This document shows, one piece after another, positions 17,089-24,893 of a DNA stretch of 64,000 bases (its first letter is position 1; each line of letters begins with the position of its first letter). This stretch comes from Algoriphagus taiwanensis (GTDB taxonomy: Bacteria; Bacteroidota; Bacteroidia; Cytophagales; Cyclobacteriaceae), in NCBI RefSeq assembly GCF_036245645.1, contig NZ_BTPE01000012.1, positions 1-64,000 of the forward strand, in the 5' to 3' direction. Below the pieces are notes generated by a model. That model did not search any database. It saw nothing but the letters and a program-made list of their open reading frames with translations, and was not told where the DNA came from. A program made the translations under genes and the position numbers.

Positions 17089-18192
17089 TCAAATCAAGCT
17101 GATTCTTGCTCCGGTCCGTACTGCCTCATAGATCGCATCGACGATGACCAAGTCTCGGAGCCCCTCCCCTCCATCTACCGGCACCACTGGGGATTTCCCA
17201 TCCAAAATGATCGCCGCCATCTCGTCCATCTGGGTAGTCTGATGAGTGATATGCTCGGCCTCAATCGGTCCCTGATTGGTTTTGGCTTGGATAGGACCAT
17301 AACCGGTCGATGGCTGCATTTCTGCAAAACCTTTGGTGCCGTTGAGGAAAAACTTATCCAGATTATTCATGGAATAGGTAGAAAGACAGGAGGCTACAGC
17401 ACCGGAGGGAAAACCCATCTGAAAAGTAATCGTCTCATCCACTCCTTGCTTAAACTTAACCGGGTCCGTCTTGACTTCCTGAGCAGTCACCCAAATGGGT
17501 TCCTCTCCCAGCATATATCTGGCTCCATTGATGGAATAAATTCCAATATCCATCATAGCACCTCCTCCTGCCAAGGCCTTATTCAGCCTCCACTGCTTAG
17601 GATCACCGATCATGAATCCGCTCAGTCCCTGAAAAAAGAGAGTTTTTCCAAAATCACCGGCTCGCTGTCTGCGAATCACCTCCAGCGTCTTAGCTTCAAA
17701 GTGCATCCGGTATCCCACCAGCAAATGAACTCCTGCATCCTGACAAGCTTGGATCATTTCCCTTCCCTCTTCAGCATTGAGAGCCATGGGTTTTTCACAA
17801 ATCACGTGCTTGCCTGCACGAGCCACGCCAATGGAATGCGGTTTATGAAGAGAATTGGTTGTGATCACATAGACCGCATCGATATCCGGGTTGTCCTTGA
17901 TCTGATGGTAATTTTCGTAGTTGTAGCAGTTTTTGGCTGGAATGCCGTATTTCTGTTGCCAAGCTTCGATTTTGGAAGGGGTGCCACTGATGACGCCTAC
18001 GAGCTTAGCCCTTTTGCAATCCTTCATCGCTTCGGCCACGCGAGTCCCGTAGCTGCCCAATCCCATAATAGCCACTCTCAGGACTTTTTCTTCCTGCTTT
18101 TTAGGGGATGAGGAAAAGGATGAAGCAAAAGGCAAGGATACAGCTAAAGTGGATAAGCTGGCTTTTTCGATAAATTCTCTTCTGGTGGTCAT
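17089..18192 (-). CDS. exported Gfo/Idh/MocA-family oxidoreductase
   Basis: NAD(P)-dependent sugar or polyol oxidoreductase of 367 residues. The N-terminus carries a twin-arginine signal (TTRREFIEKASLSTLAVSLPF), so a folded, cofactor-loaded enzyme is probably exported by Tat. The Rossmann fold starts at LRVAIMGLGSYGTRVAEAM. The EKP motif (HVICEKPMALNAEEG) and the DIGIYSINGARYMLG segment are those of the Gfo/Idh catalytic domain. Related exported enzymes in Bacteroidota are often in carbohydrate clusters, but here the neighbours are unrelated (GNAT gene, aspartokinase), so the substrate cannot be inferred. Confidence 0.88.
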   Translation of the reverse strand: MTTRREFIEKASLSTLAVSLPFASSFSSSPKKQEEKVLRVAIMGLGSYGTRVAEAMKDCKRAKLVGVISGTPSKIEAWQQKYGIPAKNCYNYENYHQIKDNPDIDAVYVITTNSLHKPHSIGVARAGKHVICEKPMALNAEEGREMIQACQDAGVHLLVGYRMHFEAKTLEVIRRQRAGDFGKTLFFQGLSGFMIGDPKQWRLNKALAGGGAMMDIGIYSINGARYMLGEEPIWVTAQEVKTDPVKFKQGVDETITFQMGFPSGAVASCLSTYSMNNLDKFFLNGTKGFAEMQPSTGYGPIQAKTNQGPIEAEHITHQTTQMDEMAAIILDGKSPVVPVDGGEGLRDLVIVDAIYEAVRTGARISLI

Positions 18193-18233
18193 GAGGGCAG
18201 TGTTTGATAGATGCTGAATTTAGGAAACTTAGC

Positions 18234-19508
18234 TCAGATAGTCGATTTTCTTCTGACGGCCTGAAAGGTATTTCTTGTAGACTGCTCCAGCAAAACTTCA
18301 TAGCCATCCAACAAAGCAGGGATTTCTTCCGGTTTTTGATGCAATACCGTCAGCAATTCAAGTCCCTCATTGTAGCGGATTTCGAAAGTACTTTTCAGGG
18401 CCGCCAAGAGCTGTTCCAATTTAAATACCTGCGCATCAATTACCACTGATACACTGATCGCAGAGAGTTGAAGCATATTGACCCTGAGCTTTAGTTTTTT
18501 GAGTTGCTCGTAAATCTGATGAATATGTCCTTCCTCAATAAAAGTGTAATCCGTGACTTTGAAACTGATCAACACCTGATTCTTTTTGAGCACCAAGGTA
18601 GGAATCGATTGGGATGGAGCATCTTGGTGGATTTTTGTTCCCGGGGCATCAGGCTCCAGAAAAGATTTGACAAACAGGGGGATCCCTGCATTAGCCAAGG
18701 GCTTGATCGTCTTGGGATGAATCACAGAGGCTCCAAAGTAGGTCATTTCAGCTGCCTCAGGATAGGCTAATTCCTCGAATTTTTGGGTATTTGGAAAAAG
18801 CTTGGGATCTGCATTGAGCACTCCCGGGACATCCTTCCAAATGGTCACAGATGAAGCATCCAAACTCGTAGCCAAAATGGCAGCTGTAAAATCCGAGCCT
18901 TCTCTTCCCAAAGTAGTCGGTCTACCTTTTGGATCAGAACCGATAAATCCTTGGGTCAAAATGGGAAACTGCTTCAAAACCGGAATCCATTGAGCTCGGG
19001 TTTGAATTCTGGTCTTTTCCCAGTTGATTTTGGCAAAGCGAAAGTCAGAATCAGTATGAATCACCTCGCGCGCATCCTTCCAAACCACCACTTGCCCCTG
19101 AAGACAGAGATATTCTGCCACAATTCGGGAAGAAATCAACTCTCCATATCCTACAATCCGATCATAGAACTCGTCATAGTTTTGCTGGGTAAGCGGTCTT
19201 TCGAGATCTTTTTCAAGCTTAATGAAAAGGTTTTCCAAAAGAGTAAAAACCGGATGCTCTTCGGGGAAAGTTTCTTGACAGATTTTTAGATGAAAGCCCT
19301 TCAAAATTGAACAATTTTGAGAAAAGTCTTCATTCCCCATTTTTTTCCAGATAATCTCTTCCAAAGAATTAGTGGTCTTTCCCATAGCTGATACTACAAT
19401 CACGAGCTGATTCCGCAATCGATTACGCAAAATTTTTGATAAGTTTTCAATTGCAGAACTATCTTTGACCGAAGCACCACCAAATTTGTAAATGAAGTTT
19501 TTTGCCAT
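18234..19508 (-). CDS. aspartate kinase, monofunctional
   Basis: Aspartokinase of 424 residues catalysing ATP + L-aspartate to aspartyl phosphate. The kinase domain has FIYKFGGASVKD (residues 4-15), DAREVIHTD, TLGREGSDFTAAILAT and WKDVPGVLNADPKLFP. The C-terminal ~130 residues hold shortened ACT-like regulatory segments (LISFKVTDYTFIEEGHIHQIYEQLKKLKLRVNMLQ). It is separate from the fused ThrA at 33-35.6 kb, so the organism has at least two aspartokinases. This one presumably feeds lysine/diaminopimelate or is under different feedback. It is divergent from fbp with 56 bases between the start codons. Confidence 0.92.
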   Translation of the reverse strand: MAKNFIYKFGGASVKDSSAIENLSKILRNRLRNQLVIVVSAMGKTTNSLEEIIWKKMGNEDFSQNCSILKGFHLKICQETFPEEHPVFTLLENLFIKLEKDLERPLTQQNYDEFYDRIVGYGELISSRIVAEYLCLQGQVVVWKDAREVIHTDSDFRFAKINWEKTRIQTRAQWIPVLKQFPILTQGFIGSDPKGRPTTLGREGSDFTAAILATSLDASSVTIWKDVPGVLNADPKLFPNTQKFEELAYPEAAEMTYFGASVIHPKTIKPLANAGIPLFVKSFLEPDAPGTKIHQDAPSQSIPTLVLKKNQVLISFKVTDYTFIEEGHIHQIYEQLKKLKLRVNMLQLSAISVSVVIDAQVFKLEQLLAALKSTFEIRYNEGLELLTVLHQKPEEIPALLDGYEVLLEQSTRNTFQAVRRKSTI

Positions 19509-19564
19509 GAAGAATATTATCTAATTTTCGAAAATGCAAACCCAAATATTGTACTTTTCCAAGA

Positions 19565-20611
19565 ATGAAAATTTTACCATATCAGCCGGATCAAAGCAAT
19601 CTGGCCTACTCCGTAGGAATCACCCTAGACCGATTCATCAAGCTCAAGCAAAGTGACTTTCCTTTTGCCTCCGGTGAGCTTTCACAACTCCTTCGGGATA
19701 TTGCGCTTGCAGCCAAGATTGTCAACAGGGAGACCAATCGTGCAGGCTTGGCTAATATCGGAGGAGCTTTTGGACAAACCAACGTTCAGGGTGAAGAGCA
19801 GCAGAAGCTTGATGTCATTGCTAACATCCGGTTTATGCGGGCCCTTAGTAAAGGTGGCGAAGTTTGTGCCATAGTTTCCGAAGAAGAGGATGCTGTGATT
19901 GATTTGAAGAATAATTCAGGAAAATATGTGGTTGCCATTGACCCCTTGGACGGCAGCTCCAATATCGATGTGAATATCAGCATAGGGACCATATTTTCTA
20001 TCTACCGAAGGAAAACCCCTGTCGGAAGTCCTATCACTGAGGCGGATATCATGCAGCCCGGAAATCAGCAGGTGGCAGCAGGCTATGTCCTCTATGGCAG
20101 CTCAACCATGCTGGTGTACACGACCGGCTGTGGCATCAATGGGTTTACCTATGAAAATAGCCTCGGGGAATTTTTTCTTTCTCACCCGGACATGCAAGCT
20201 CCAGAGGATGGGAAAATCTATTCCATCAATGAAGGTCTGGAGTTGGAATGGGACCCGGCAATCAAAACCTACATCAGACAGTGCAAAGCCGAAAAGCTCC
20301 AGTCACGATACATTGGAAGTTTGGTAGCCGACTTTCACAGAAATTTACTCAAGGGAGGCATCTACCTCTATCCTTCCACCCAAAAGAACCCCAGTGGAAA
20401 ACTCAGACTACTCTACGAAGCCAATGCATTGGCACTCCTTATCGAGCAGGCCGGCGGCGCTGCTACTGACGGATATAGAAGAATTCTGGATATTCAACCT
20501 GAAAGTCTTCATCAACGAACCCCACTCATCATCGGGTCCAAGTCAATGGTAGAACAAGTCCAAAACCTCATCCAAGCATCTTCCAAGGAAAAAGAGATTC
20601 TTGTCCGTTGA
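19565..20611 (+). CDS. fbp: fructose-1,6-bisphosphatase, class 1
   Basis: Gluconeogenic fructose-1,6-bisphosphatase of 348 residues. Class 1 signatures are the N-terminal helix with ELSQLLRDIALAAKIV, the metal site SEEEDAVID, and the signature AIDPLDGSSNIDVNISIGTIF that carries the catalytic metal ligands. Further on are GYVLYGSST and the phosphate-binding GGIYLYPST with KLRLLYEANALALLIEQAGG. Nothing indicates fusion or truncation. It is a single gene between the divergent aspartokinase and the sugar-dehydrogenase pair. Confidence 0.96.
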   Translation: MKILPYQPDQSNLAYSVGITLDRFIKLKQSDFPFASGELSQLLRDIALAAKIVNRETNRAGLANIGGAFGQTNVQGEEQQKLDVIANIRFMRALSKGGEVCAIVSEEEDAVIDLKNNSGKYVVAIDPLDGSSNIDVNISIGTIFSIYRRKTPVGSPITEADIMQPGNQQVAAGYVLYGSSTMLVYTTGCGINGFTYENSLGEFFLSHPDMQAPEDGKIYSINEGLELEWDPAIKTYIRQCKAEKLQSRYIGSLVADFHRNLLKGGIYLYPSTQKNPSGKLRLLYEANALALLIEQAGGAATDGYRRILDIQPESLHQRTPLIIGSKSMVEQVQNLIQASSKEKEILVR

Positions 20612-20674
20612 GCAAAATTTAATTCTCTTTCCCGATCCAAAATCTTAATTTGCAAGCATAAAACTTTCGAAAAT

Positions 20675-21835
20675 ATGCTCAATAAAAAATCTTATTTACC
20701 TATTAGCATCTTATCGGGCCTTCTTTTCATCGGTTTTGCTTGCGCCCCAAAGCAGGCTGCCGAAGAGCCGATCGATGAAACCTATGCCACTCAGACTGAC
20801 AAACTCCTGATCAAGGTGGACACGCTCTATACTGAGCTGGAAAATCCTTGGGGAATGACATGGCTACCCGACGGGAAAATGCTGATTACTGAGAGAAAAG
20901 GAGAAATTCTGGTTTTTCAGGATGATGCTTTTACCGGACAAAAAATCCAAGGTCTACCCCCAGTTCATGAGGTCAATCAGGCTGGTCTCCTGGATATTGC
21001 CATTCATCCAAAGTATGAGGAAAACGGCTGGATTTATATCGCCTACGCCAAGCATTTTGAGGACAGCACAGGGGCGACCACGATCATGAGGTTCAAGTTG
21101 GATGGAAATAACGCCATCAATCAGGAAGAACTAATCGTAGCCGGTCCATCTTGGAAAGGCGGTCGTCACTTTGGTAGCCGAATCGTATTTGATAATGACG
21201 GATATCTCTATTTCTCCAACGGAGACAAAGGAAACATCCCGATGAATGCGCAAAACCTTAACAATGCGCACGGGAAAATCCACCGAATCAAAGATGACGG
21301 TACTATTCCAACAGATAATCCATTCACTGATTCTTTGGGGAATATCAGTTCAATTTGGACCTATGGAAACCGAAATCCACAAGGCATGGTCTATGACAAA
21401 GTCAACAACAGAATCTGGGAAGTAGAACATGGCCCCATGGGTGGAGATGAACTCAATCTCATCGAAAAAGGTAAAAACTACGGTTGGCCAGTAATCACCT
21501 ACGGTCAAAACTATGATGGCACGCCAATTACCGACATCACGGAGAAGGAGGGAATGGAACAGCCGATACATTATTGGGTTCCATCTATTGCAACTTGCGG
21601 CATGACCCTCGTGACCTCTGATAAGTATCCAGCCTGGAAAGGAAATATTCTGGTAGCTGCACTGGCTAAGCAGCATATTGCCCGAGTAGAAATGAATGGT
21701 ACCACCTATGTAGGTGAGGAGAAACTACTTCAGGATATAGGACGAGTTCGTCAAGTGTCTGAAAGTCCTGATGGATATATCTATGCCATCACAGAGGCTA
21801 CTGGTCTTTTGATCAAACTGCTTCCAATCAGGTAA
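20675..21835 (+). CDS. lipoprotein, PQQ-dependent sugar dehydrogenase family (copy 1)
   Basis: Six-bladed beta-propeller of the glucose/sorbosone dehydrogenase (soluble aldose dehydrogenase) family, 386 residues. A lipoprotein signal ends at FIGFACAPKQ, with Cys about residue 24. Family motifs are NPWGMTWLPDGKMLITERKG, GLLDIAIHPKYEENGWIYIAY, GSRIVFDNDGYLYFSNGD and WTYGNRNPQGMVYD. These proteins oxidise sugars with PQQ or a calcium-bound quinone at the cell surface. PQQ biosynthesis genes are not in the window. The next gene is a close paralogue, evidently from a tandem duplication. Confidence 0.88.
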   Translation: MLNKKSYLPISILSGLLFIGFACAPKQAAEEPIDETYATQTDKLLIKVDTLYTELENPWGMTWLPDGKMLITERKGEILVFQDDAFTGQKIQGLPPVHEVNQAGLLDIAIHPKYEENGWIYIAYAKHFEDSTGATTIMRFKLDGNNAINQEELIVAGPSWKGGRHFGSRIVFDNDGYLYFSNGDKGNIPMNAQNLNNAHGKIHRIKDDGTIPTDNPFTDSLGNISSIWTYGNRNPQGMVYDKVNNRIWEVEHGPMGGDELNLIEKGKNYGWPVITYGQNYDGTPITDITEKEGMEQPIHYWVPSIATCGMTLVTSDKYPAWKGNILVAALAKQHIARVEMNGTTYVGEEKLLQDIGRVRQVSESPDGYIYAITEATGLLIKLLPIR

Positions 21836-21853
21836 TTCTAATTCAAGTCAAGC

Positions 21854-21888
21854 AAGGCCTTTTGGAGATTTCAAAAGGCCTTTTTTTT
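21854..21888 (+). terminator. terminator after sugar dehydrogenase copy 1
   Basis: A perfect 11-bp stem (AAGGCCTTTTG / CAAAAGGCCTT) with a seven-base loop and a T run. It separates the two paralogous genes into independent transcripts. Confidence 0.85.
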
Positions 21889-21969
21889 ACTTTTTCACAT
21901 AAAATCCCCTTCTGTTCAAACTGCTTTTACTTTCCCTTCGTTTATCCTTTGGAAGCAAAGACAAAGCGT

Positions 21970-23133
21970 ATGAATAGGATGAAAACGTATTTGATGGGAA
22001 TTTTGACTTTTGTTCTTTTTTCAACAGCCACTGCATGCGGGCCTGCAGAATCTGAAACTCAACCCGCTCCTCTTCCAAATTTTGATTTTTCTACCCAAAC
22101 AGAGAAAATGACCGTGAAGGTAGACACCTTGTATTCCGGATTTCAAAATCCATGGGGAATGACTTGGCTGGCAGATGGTAGAATGCTCGTCACAGAGCGA
22201 AAAGGGGAAATTCTGATTTTCAAGGACGATAAGTTTACCGGAGAAAAAGTCACAGGATTACCGGCCATCTATGCCTCAGGCCAAGCAGGACTTTTGGATA
22301 TCACCACGCATCCCGATCATGCCCAAAATGGCTGGATTTACATTGCCTATGCTAAGCCTGTAGGAAATGGAGGAGCGACCACCATTGCAAGATTCAAACT
22401 CAATGGAAACGCTATTACCGACCTAGAAGAGCTAATCGTCACCACTCCCGGTTGGAATGGAGGCACACACTACGGCAGTCGGATTGTTTTTGACAGGGAA
22501 AATTACCTCTATTTCAGCAACGGTGAGCGAGGAAGCCAAAACAATGCTCAGGACCTAAAAAACTCACATGGAAAAATTCATAGAATTCACGATGATGGCC
22601 GAATTCCAGCAGATAACCCATTTTTAAACACGCCGGGAGCTATCCCATCCATTTGGACCTACGGCAACAGAAACCCTCAGGGCTTGTATTTTGATTTGGA
22701 AAACAACCGACTTTGGGAAGTGGAACATGGTCCTCGGGGAGGAGATGAATTGAATCTTCTGGAAAAAGGGAAAAATTATGGCTGGCCGGTGATTACTTAT
22801 GGGATCAATTACAACGGAACTCCGATTACGGATATCACCGAAAAAGAAGGGATGGAGCAGCCAGTCAAATATTGGACTCCTTCCATAGCCACCTGCGGAA
22901 TGACTAGGGTAACTTCTGATAAATATCCAGCGTGGAAAGGGAATTTTTTGGTAGCTGCCTTGGCAGGAACCCATATCGCCCGAGTAGAAATGAACGGAAC
23001 GAGAGCTACCGGAGAAGAAAAACTTTTCCCGGGAATAGGCCGGGTGAGACAAGTAGCCCAAAGTCCGGATGGATATATCTATGCAGTCATGGAAGGACCA
23101 GGGTTACTGGTAAAACTTTTACCGGCTGCATAA
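21970..23133 (+). CDS. lipoprotein, PQQ-dependent sugar dehydrogenase family (copy 2)
   Basis: Paralogue of the preceding gene, 387 residues from MNRMKTYLMG. A longer frame reaching back to 21862 crosses the terminator and lacks a signal peptide, and MKTYLMG at 21979 is an equally good start. The lipoprotein signal ends at STATACGPAE. The propeller motifs are nearly the same (NPWGMTWLADGRMLVTERKG, GSRIVFDRENYLYFSNGERG, WTYGNRNPQGLYFD, ITDITEKEGMEQPVKYWTPS). Differences cluster in the first blades and in one loop, so the copies may differ in sugar preference. A terminator follows. Confidence 0.88.
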   Translation: MNRMKTYLMGILTFVLFSTATACGPAESETQPAPLPNFDFSTQTEKMTVKVDTLYSGFQNPWGMTWLADGRMLVTERKGEILIFKDDKFTGEKVTGLPAIYASGQAGLLDITTHPDHAQNGWIYIAYAKPVGNGGATTIARFKLNGNAITDLEELIVTTPGWNGGTHYGSRIVFDRENYLYFSNGERGSQNNAQDLKNSHGKIHRIHDDGRIPADNPFLNTPGAIPSIWTYGNRNPQGLYFDLENNRLWEVEHGPRGGDELNLLEKGKNYGWPVITYGINYNGTPITDITEKEGMEQPVKYWTPSIATCGMTRVTSDKYPAWKGNFLVAALAGTHIARVEMNGTRATGEEKLFPGIGRVRQVAQSPDGYIYAVMEGPGLLVKLLPAA

Positions 23134-23135
23134 GG

Positions 23136-23166
23136 AAAAAGGAGGGAATTACCCTCCTTTTTTTTT
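23136..23166. terminator. terminator after sugar dehydrogenase copy 2
   Basis: Stem AAAAAGGAGGG / CCCTCCTTTTT with a five-base loop and a T run. It overlaps the 3' end of the convergent nucleotidyltransferase gene and may act in both directions. Confidence 0.75.
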
Positions 23167-23628
23167 CAATTTAAGCTGCTCAATATCCAATAAGTCCTTT
23201 GGTCTTGCAGCTCTTCTTTTGCTTTCCAATAAATCTTCAAAAGACAAAACCCTCCATTTTCTCAAGATTTTATCTCCTATAGTAACTAGCTCAGAAGTAG
23301 CATAGGCTTCGTCAAATGTTTTTCCAATTTCAAACCGAGTGATTAATTCAAGGTCTAAATCATCTGGAGAAAATTTTACCGAAATGTTTTTAGTTCTCTC
23401 TTTTATTTCATCAGGAAACTCATCGATCTCAAACCCCATTTCCCGAAAAGACAATGCTAATTTGTCAAGATTATTTTCATCAGCTTTTATCCAAAAATCG
23501 ACATCTGCAGAATGTCTTTGGTAACCATGGAAATTAACCGCACCACCTCCAATGAGGATCATTTTTACATCATATTTATTAGCTAGCTCAATAAACTGGG
23601 CGATGGTCTCTTTCCAAATCTGACTCAT
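23149..23628 (-). CDS. small nucleotidyltransferase (AbiEii/MNT-like fold)
   Basis: A 159-residue protein of the DNA polymerase beta-like nucleotidyltransferase superfamily. The signature is MILIGGGAVNFHGYQRHSAD, continuing VDFWI: GG-x9-DxD-type metal-binding acids around residues 41-43. A second acid is in DDLDLELI, and the C-terminal RPKDLLDIEQL motif recurs in this group. Relatives include toxins of type IV/VII systems and antibiotic nucleotidyltransferases. Its start overlaps the 62-residue gene upstream by 4 bases, a two-gene arrangement like toxin-antitoxin modules. The activity is inferred only. Confidence 0.75.
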   Translation of the reverse strand: MSQIWKETIAQFIELANKYDVKMILIGGGAVNFHGYQRHSADVDFWIKADENNLDKLALSFREMGFEIDEFPDEIKERTKNISVKFSPDDLDLELITRFEIGKTFDEAYATSELVTIGDKILRKWRVLSFEDLLESKRRAARPKDLLDIEQLKLKKKGG

Positions 23629-23813
23629 TTTTTTCTCTCCAAAATAAAATTGCCTTTAGTTCGCTCTTCAAAAGTTAGTTTGGAAGGAAAAAGCCGATTC
23701 ACCCTTCGGCTTAGTTCCAAAAAAGCCATCAATCGCTCTTCCGGCTTTAAAGCTAAAAATTCTTCTTCTCGAATTTTATTACTCTCATCCTTAGTAAGAT
23801 AGCGGATTTCCAT
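23625..23813 (-). CDS. 62-residue partner of the nucleotidyltransferase
   Basis: Short, highly charged protein, MEIRYLTKDESNKIREEEFL at its N-terminus and TKGNFILERKK at its end, with a helical middle (ERLMAFLELSRRVNRLF). There is no known DNA-binding motif, signal or membrane segment. The ATG-stop overlap (ATGA) with the following gene makes the two cotranslated. By analogy with other small-protein plus nucleotidyltransferase pairs it could be the antitoxin or a substrate-recognition partner. I do not recognise the family. Confidence 0.65.
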   Translation of the reverse strand: MEIRYLTKDESNKIREEEFLALKPEERLMAFLELSRRVNRLFPSKLTFEERTKGNFILERKK

Positions 23814-23834
23814 AGTATAAAATACGTCAAATTC

Positions 23835-24893
23835 TCACACAAAGTCCACATCCACACTAAATGGGTACTTCATCAGGAATTGTAATGCTTCTTCGATTTG
23901 TAAATCCCCAAAAAGAACCCGATAGAGATTTTCGGTAATAGGAGCTCTAAGACCTGCCGTTTTTATGAATGCATTGATGATTCGGATGGTATTGATTCCT
24001 TCCGCTATTTCTTCCATGGAGTTAAGAATCTGAGAAAGCGGTTCCCCTTTTGCCAATCGATAGCCGACTGTAAAGTTTCGGGAATGAACCGAATTGCAGG
24101 TAGTGACCAAATCTCCTACACCTGCCAAACCAATAACCGACTGGACGCTTCCTCCCAAGGCTTTGCTGAGATGTACCATTTCCACCATACCTCGTGAAAT
24201 AAGCAATCCTTTGGCATTTTCACCTAGACCTAGACCGGCAAGGGCTCCTGCAGCTATCGCGATGATATTTTTTAAAACTCCACTTAACTCCACCCCGATG
24301 ATATCTGAATTCCCATACACTTGAAATCGCTCAGAGCGCAAGAGTCTTTGTCCTTCCAGAATCACCTCATTGTAATGACTGGCAATCACGGTGGCGGCAG
24401 GCTGCTCAAGAATCAGCTCAGTCGAAATATTAGGTCCTGCCAGACAACCTACTCTCACAGCAACTGTCTCTTGGAGAATTACCTCACTCATGGTCAAAAT
24501 TTGCTCTCGCTTGAGCTTCTCCAGATTTTCCAGGGTTTGTCCCTCTTCCAGGTTCAAAGCCAAACCTTTCGTACCGTGAATAATCAGATGATAAGGATAC
24601 AGGAAAGGGGCGAACCTTCGAATCACCTCAAAATAGGCCCCTGAAGGCACCATAAAAAAAAGAATATTGCATCTGCTGCAAATTTCCTCCGGATCAAAAG
24701 TGGCCAGAATTTCCGGATGCACCTTTCTTCCTGAGGTAGAATGAGTCTCATTAATCTCTCGCACCACTTCTTCTTTGCGGGCGTAGACCAAGACAGGATT
24801 TTTCTCCGCCAGCATATTGGCAATGGCAGTGCCGAAACTACCCATTCCGATCACACCGATCATTTTGGTATCAGAAGAGCTTTTCGAGGGCAT
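23835..24893 (-). CDS. gpsA: glycerol-3-phosphate dehydrogenase [NAD(P)+]
   Basis: GpsA reduces dihydroxyacetone phosphate to sn-glycerol 3-phosphate for phospholipid synthesis. The Rossmann loop is GVIGMGSFGTAIANMLAEKN (residues about 13-32). Further motifs are FFMVPSGAYFE, IHGTKGLALN, the catalytic Lys in GVELSGVLKNIIAIAAG and LGENAKGLLISRGMVEM. The length of 352 residues is normal. The start lies 23 bases inside the upstream acyltransferase gene. The two catalyse successive steps (making, then acylating, glycerol 3-phosphate), so the overlap fits a coupled operon. Confidence 0.94.
   Translation of the reverse strand: MPSKSSSDTKMIGVIGMGSFGTAIANMLAEKNPVLVYARKEEVVREINETHSTSGRKVHPEILATFDPEEICSRCNILFFMVPSGAYFEVIRRFAPFLYPYHLIIHGTKGLALNLEEGQTLENLEKLKREQILTMSEVILQETVAVRVGCLAGPNISTELILEQPAATVIASHYNEVILEGQRLLRSERFQVYGNSDIIGVELSGVLKNIIAIAAGALAGLGLGENAKGLLISRGMVEMVHLSKALGGSVQSVIGLAGVGDLVTTCNSVHSRNFTVGYRLAKGEPLSQILNSMEEIAEGINTIRIINAFIKTAGLRAPITENLYRVLFGDLQIEEALQFLMKYPFSVDVDFV

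Noticed and set aside
17242..18111. A 289-codon open frame on the plus strand opposite the Gfo/Idh gene.
   Set aside because: The minus strand has clear oxidoreductase motifs through the same stretch, while the antisense frame has no motif, signal or sensible composition. Long antisense frames are expected in genes of this base composition.
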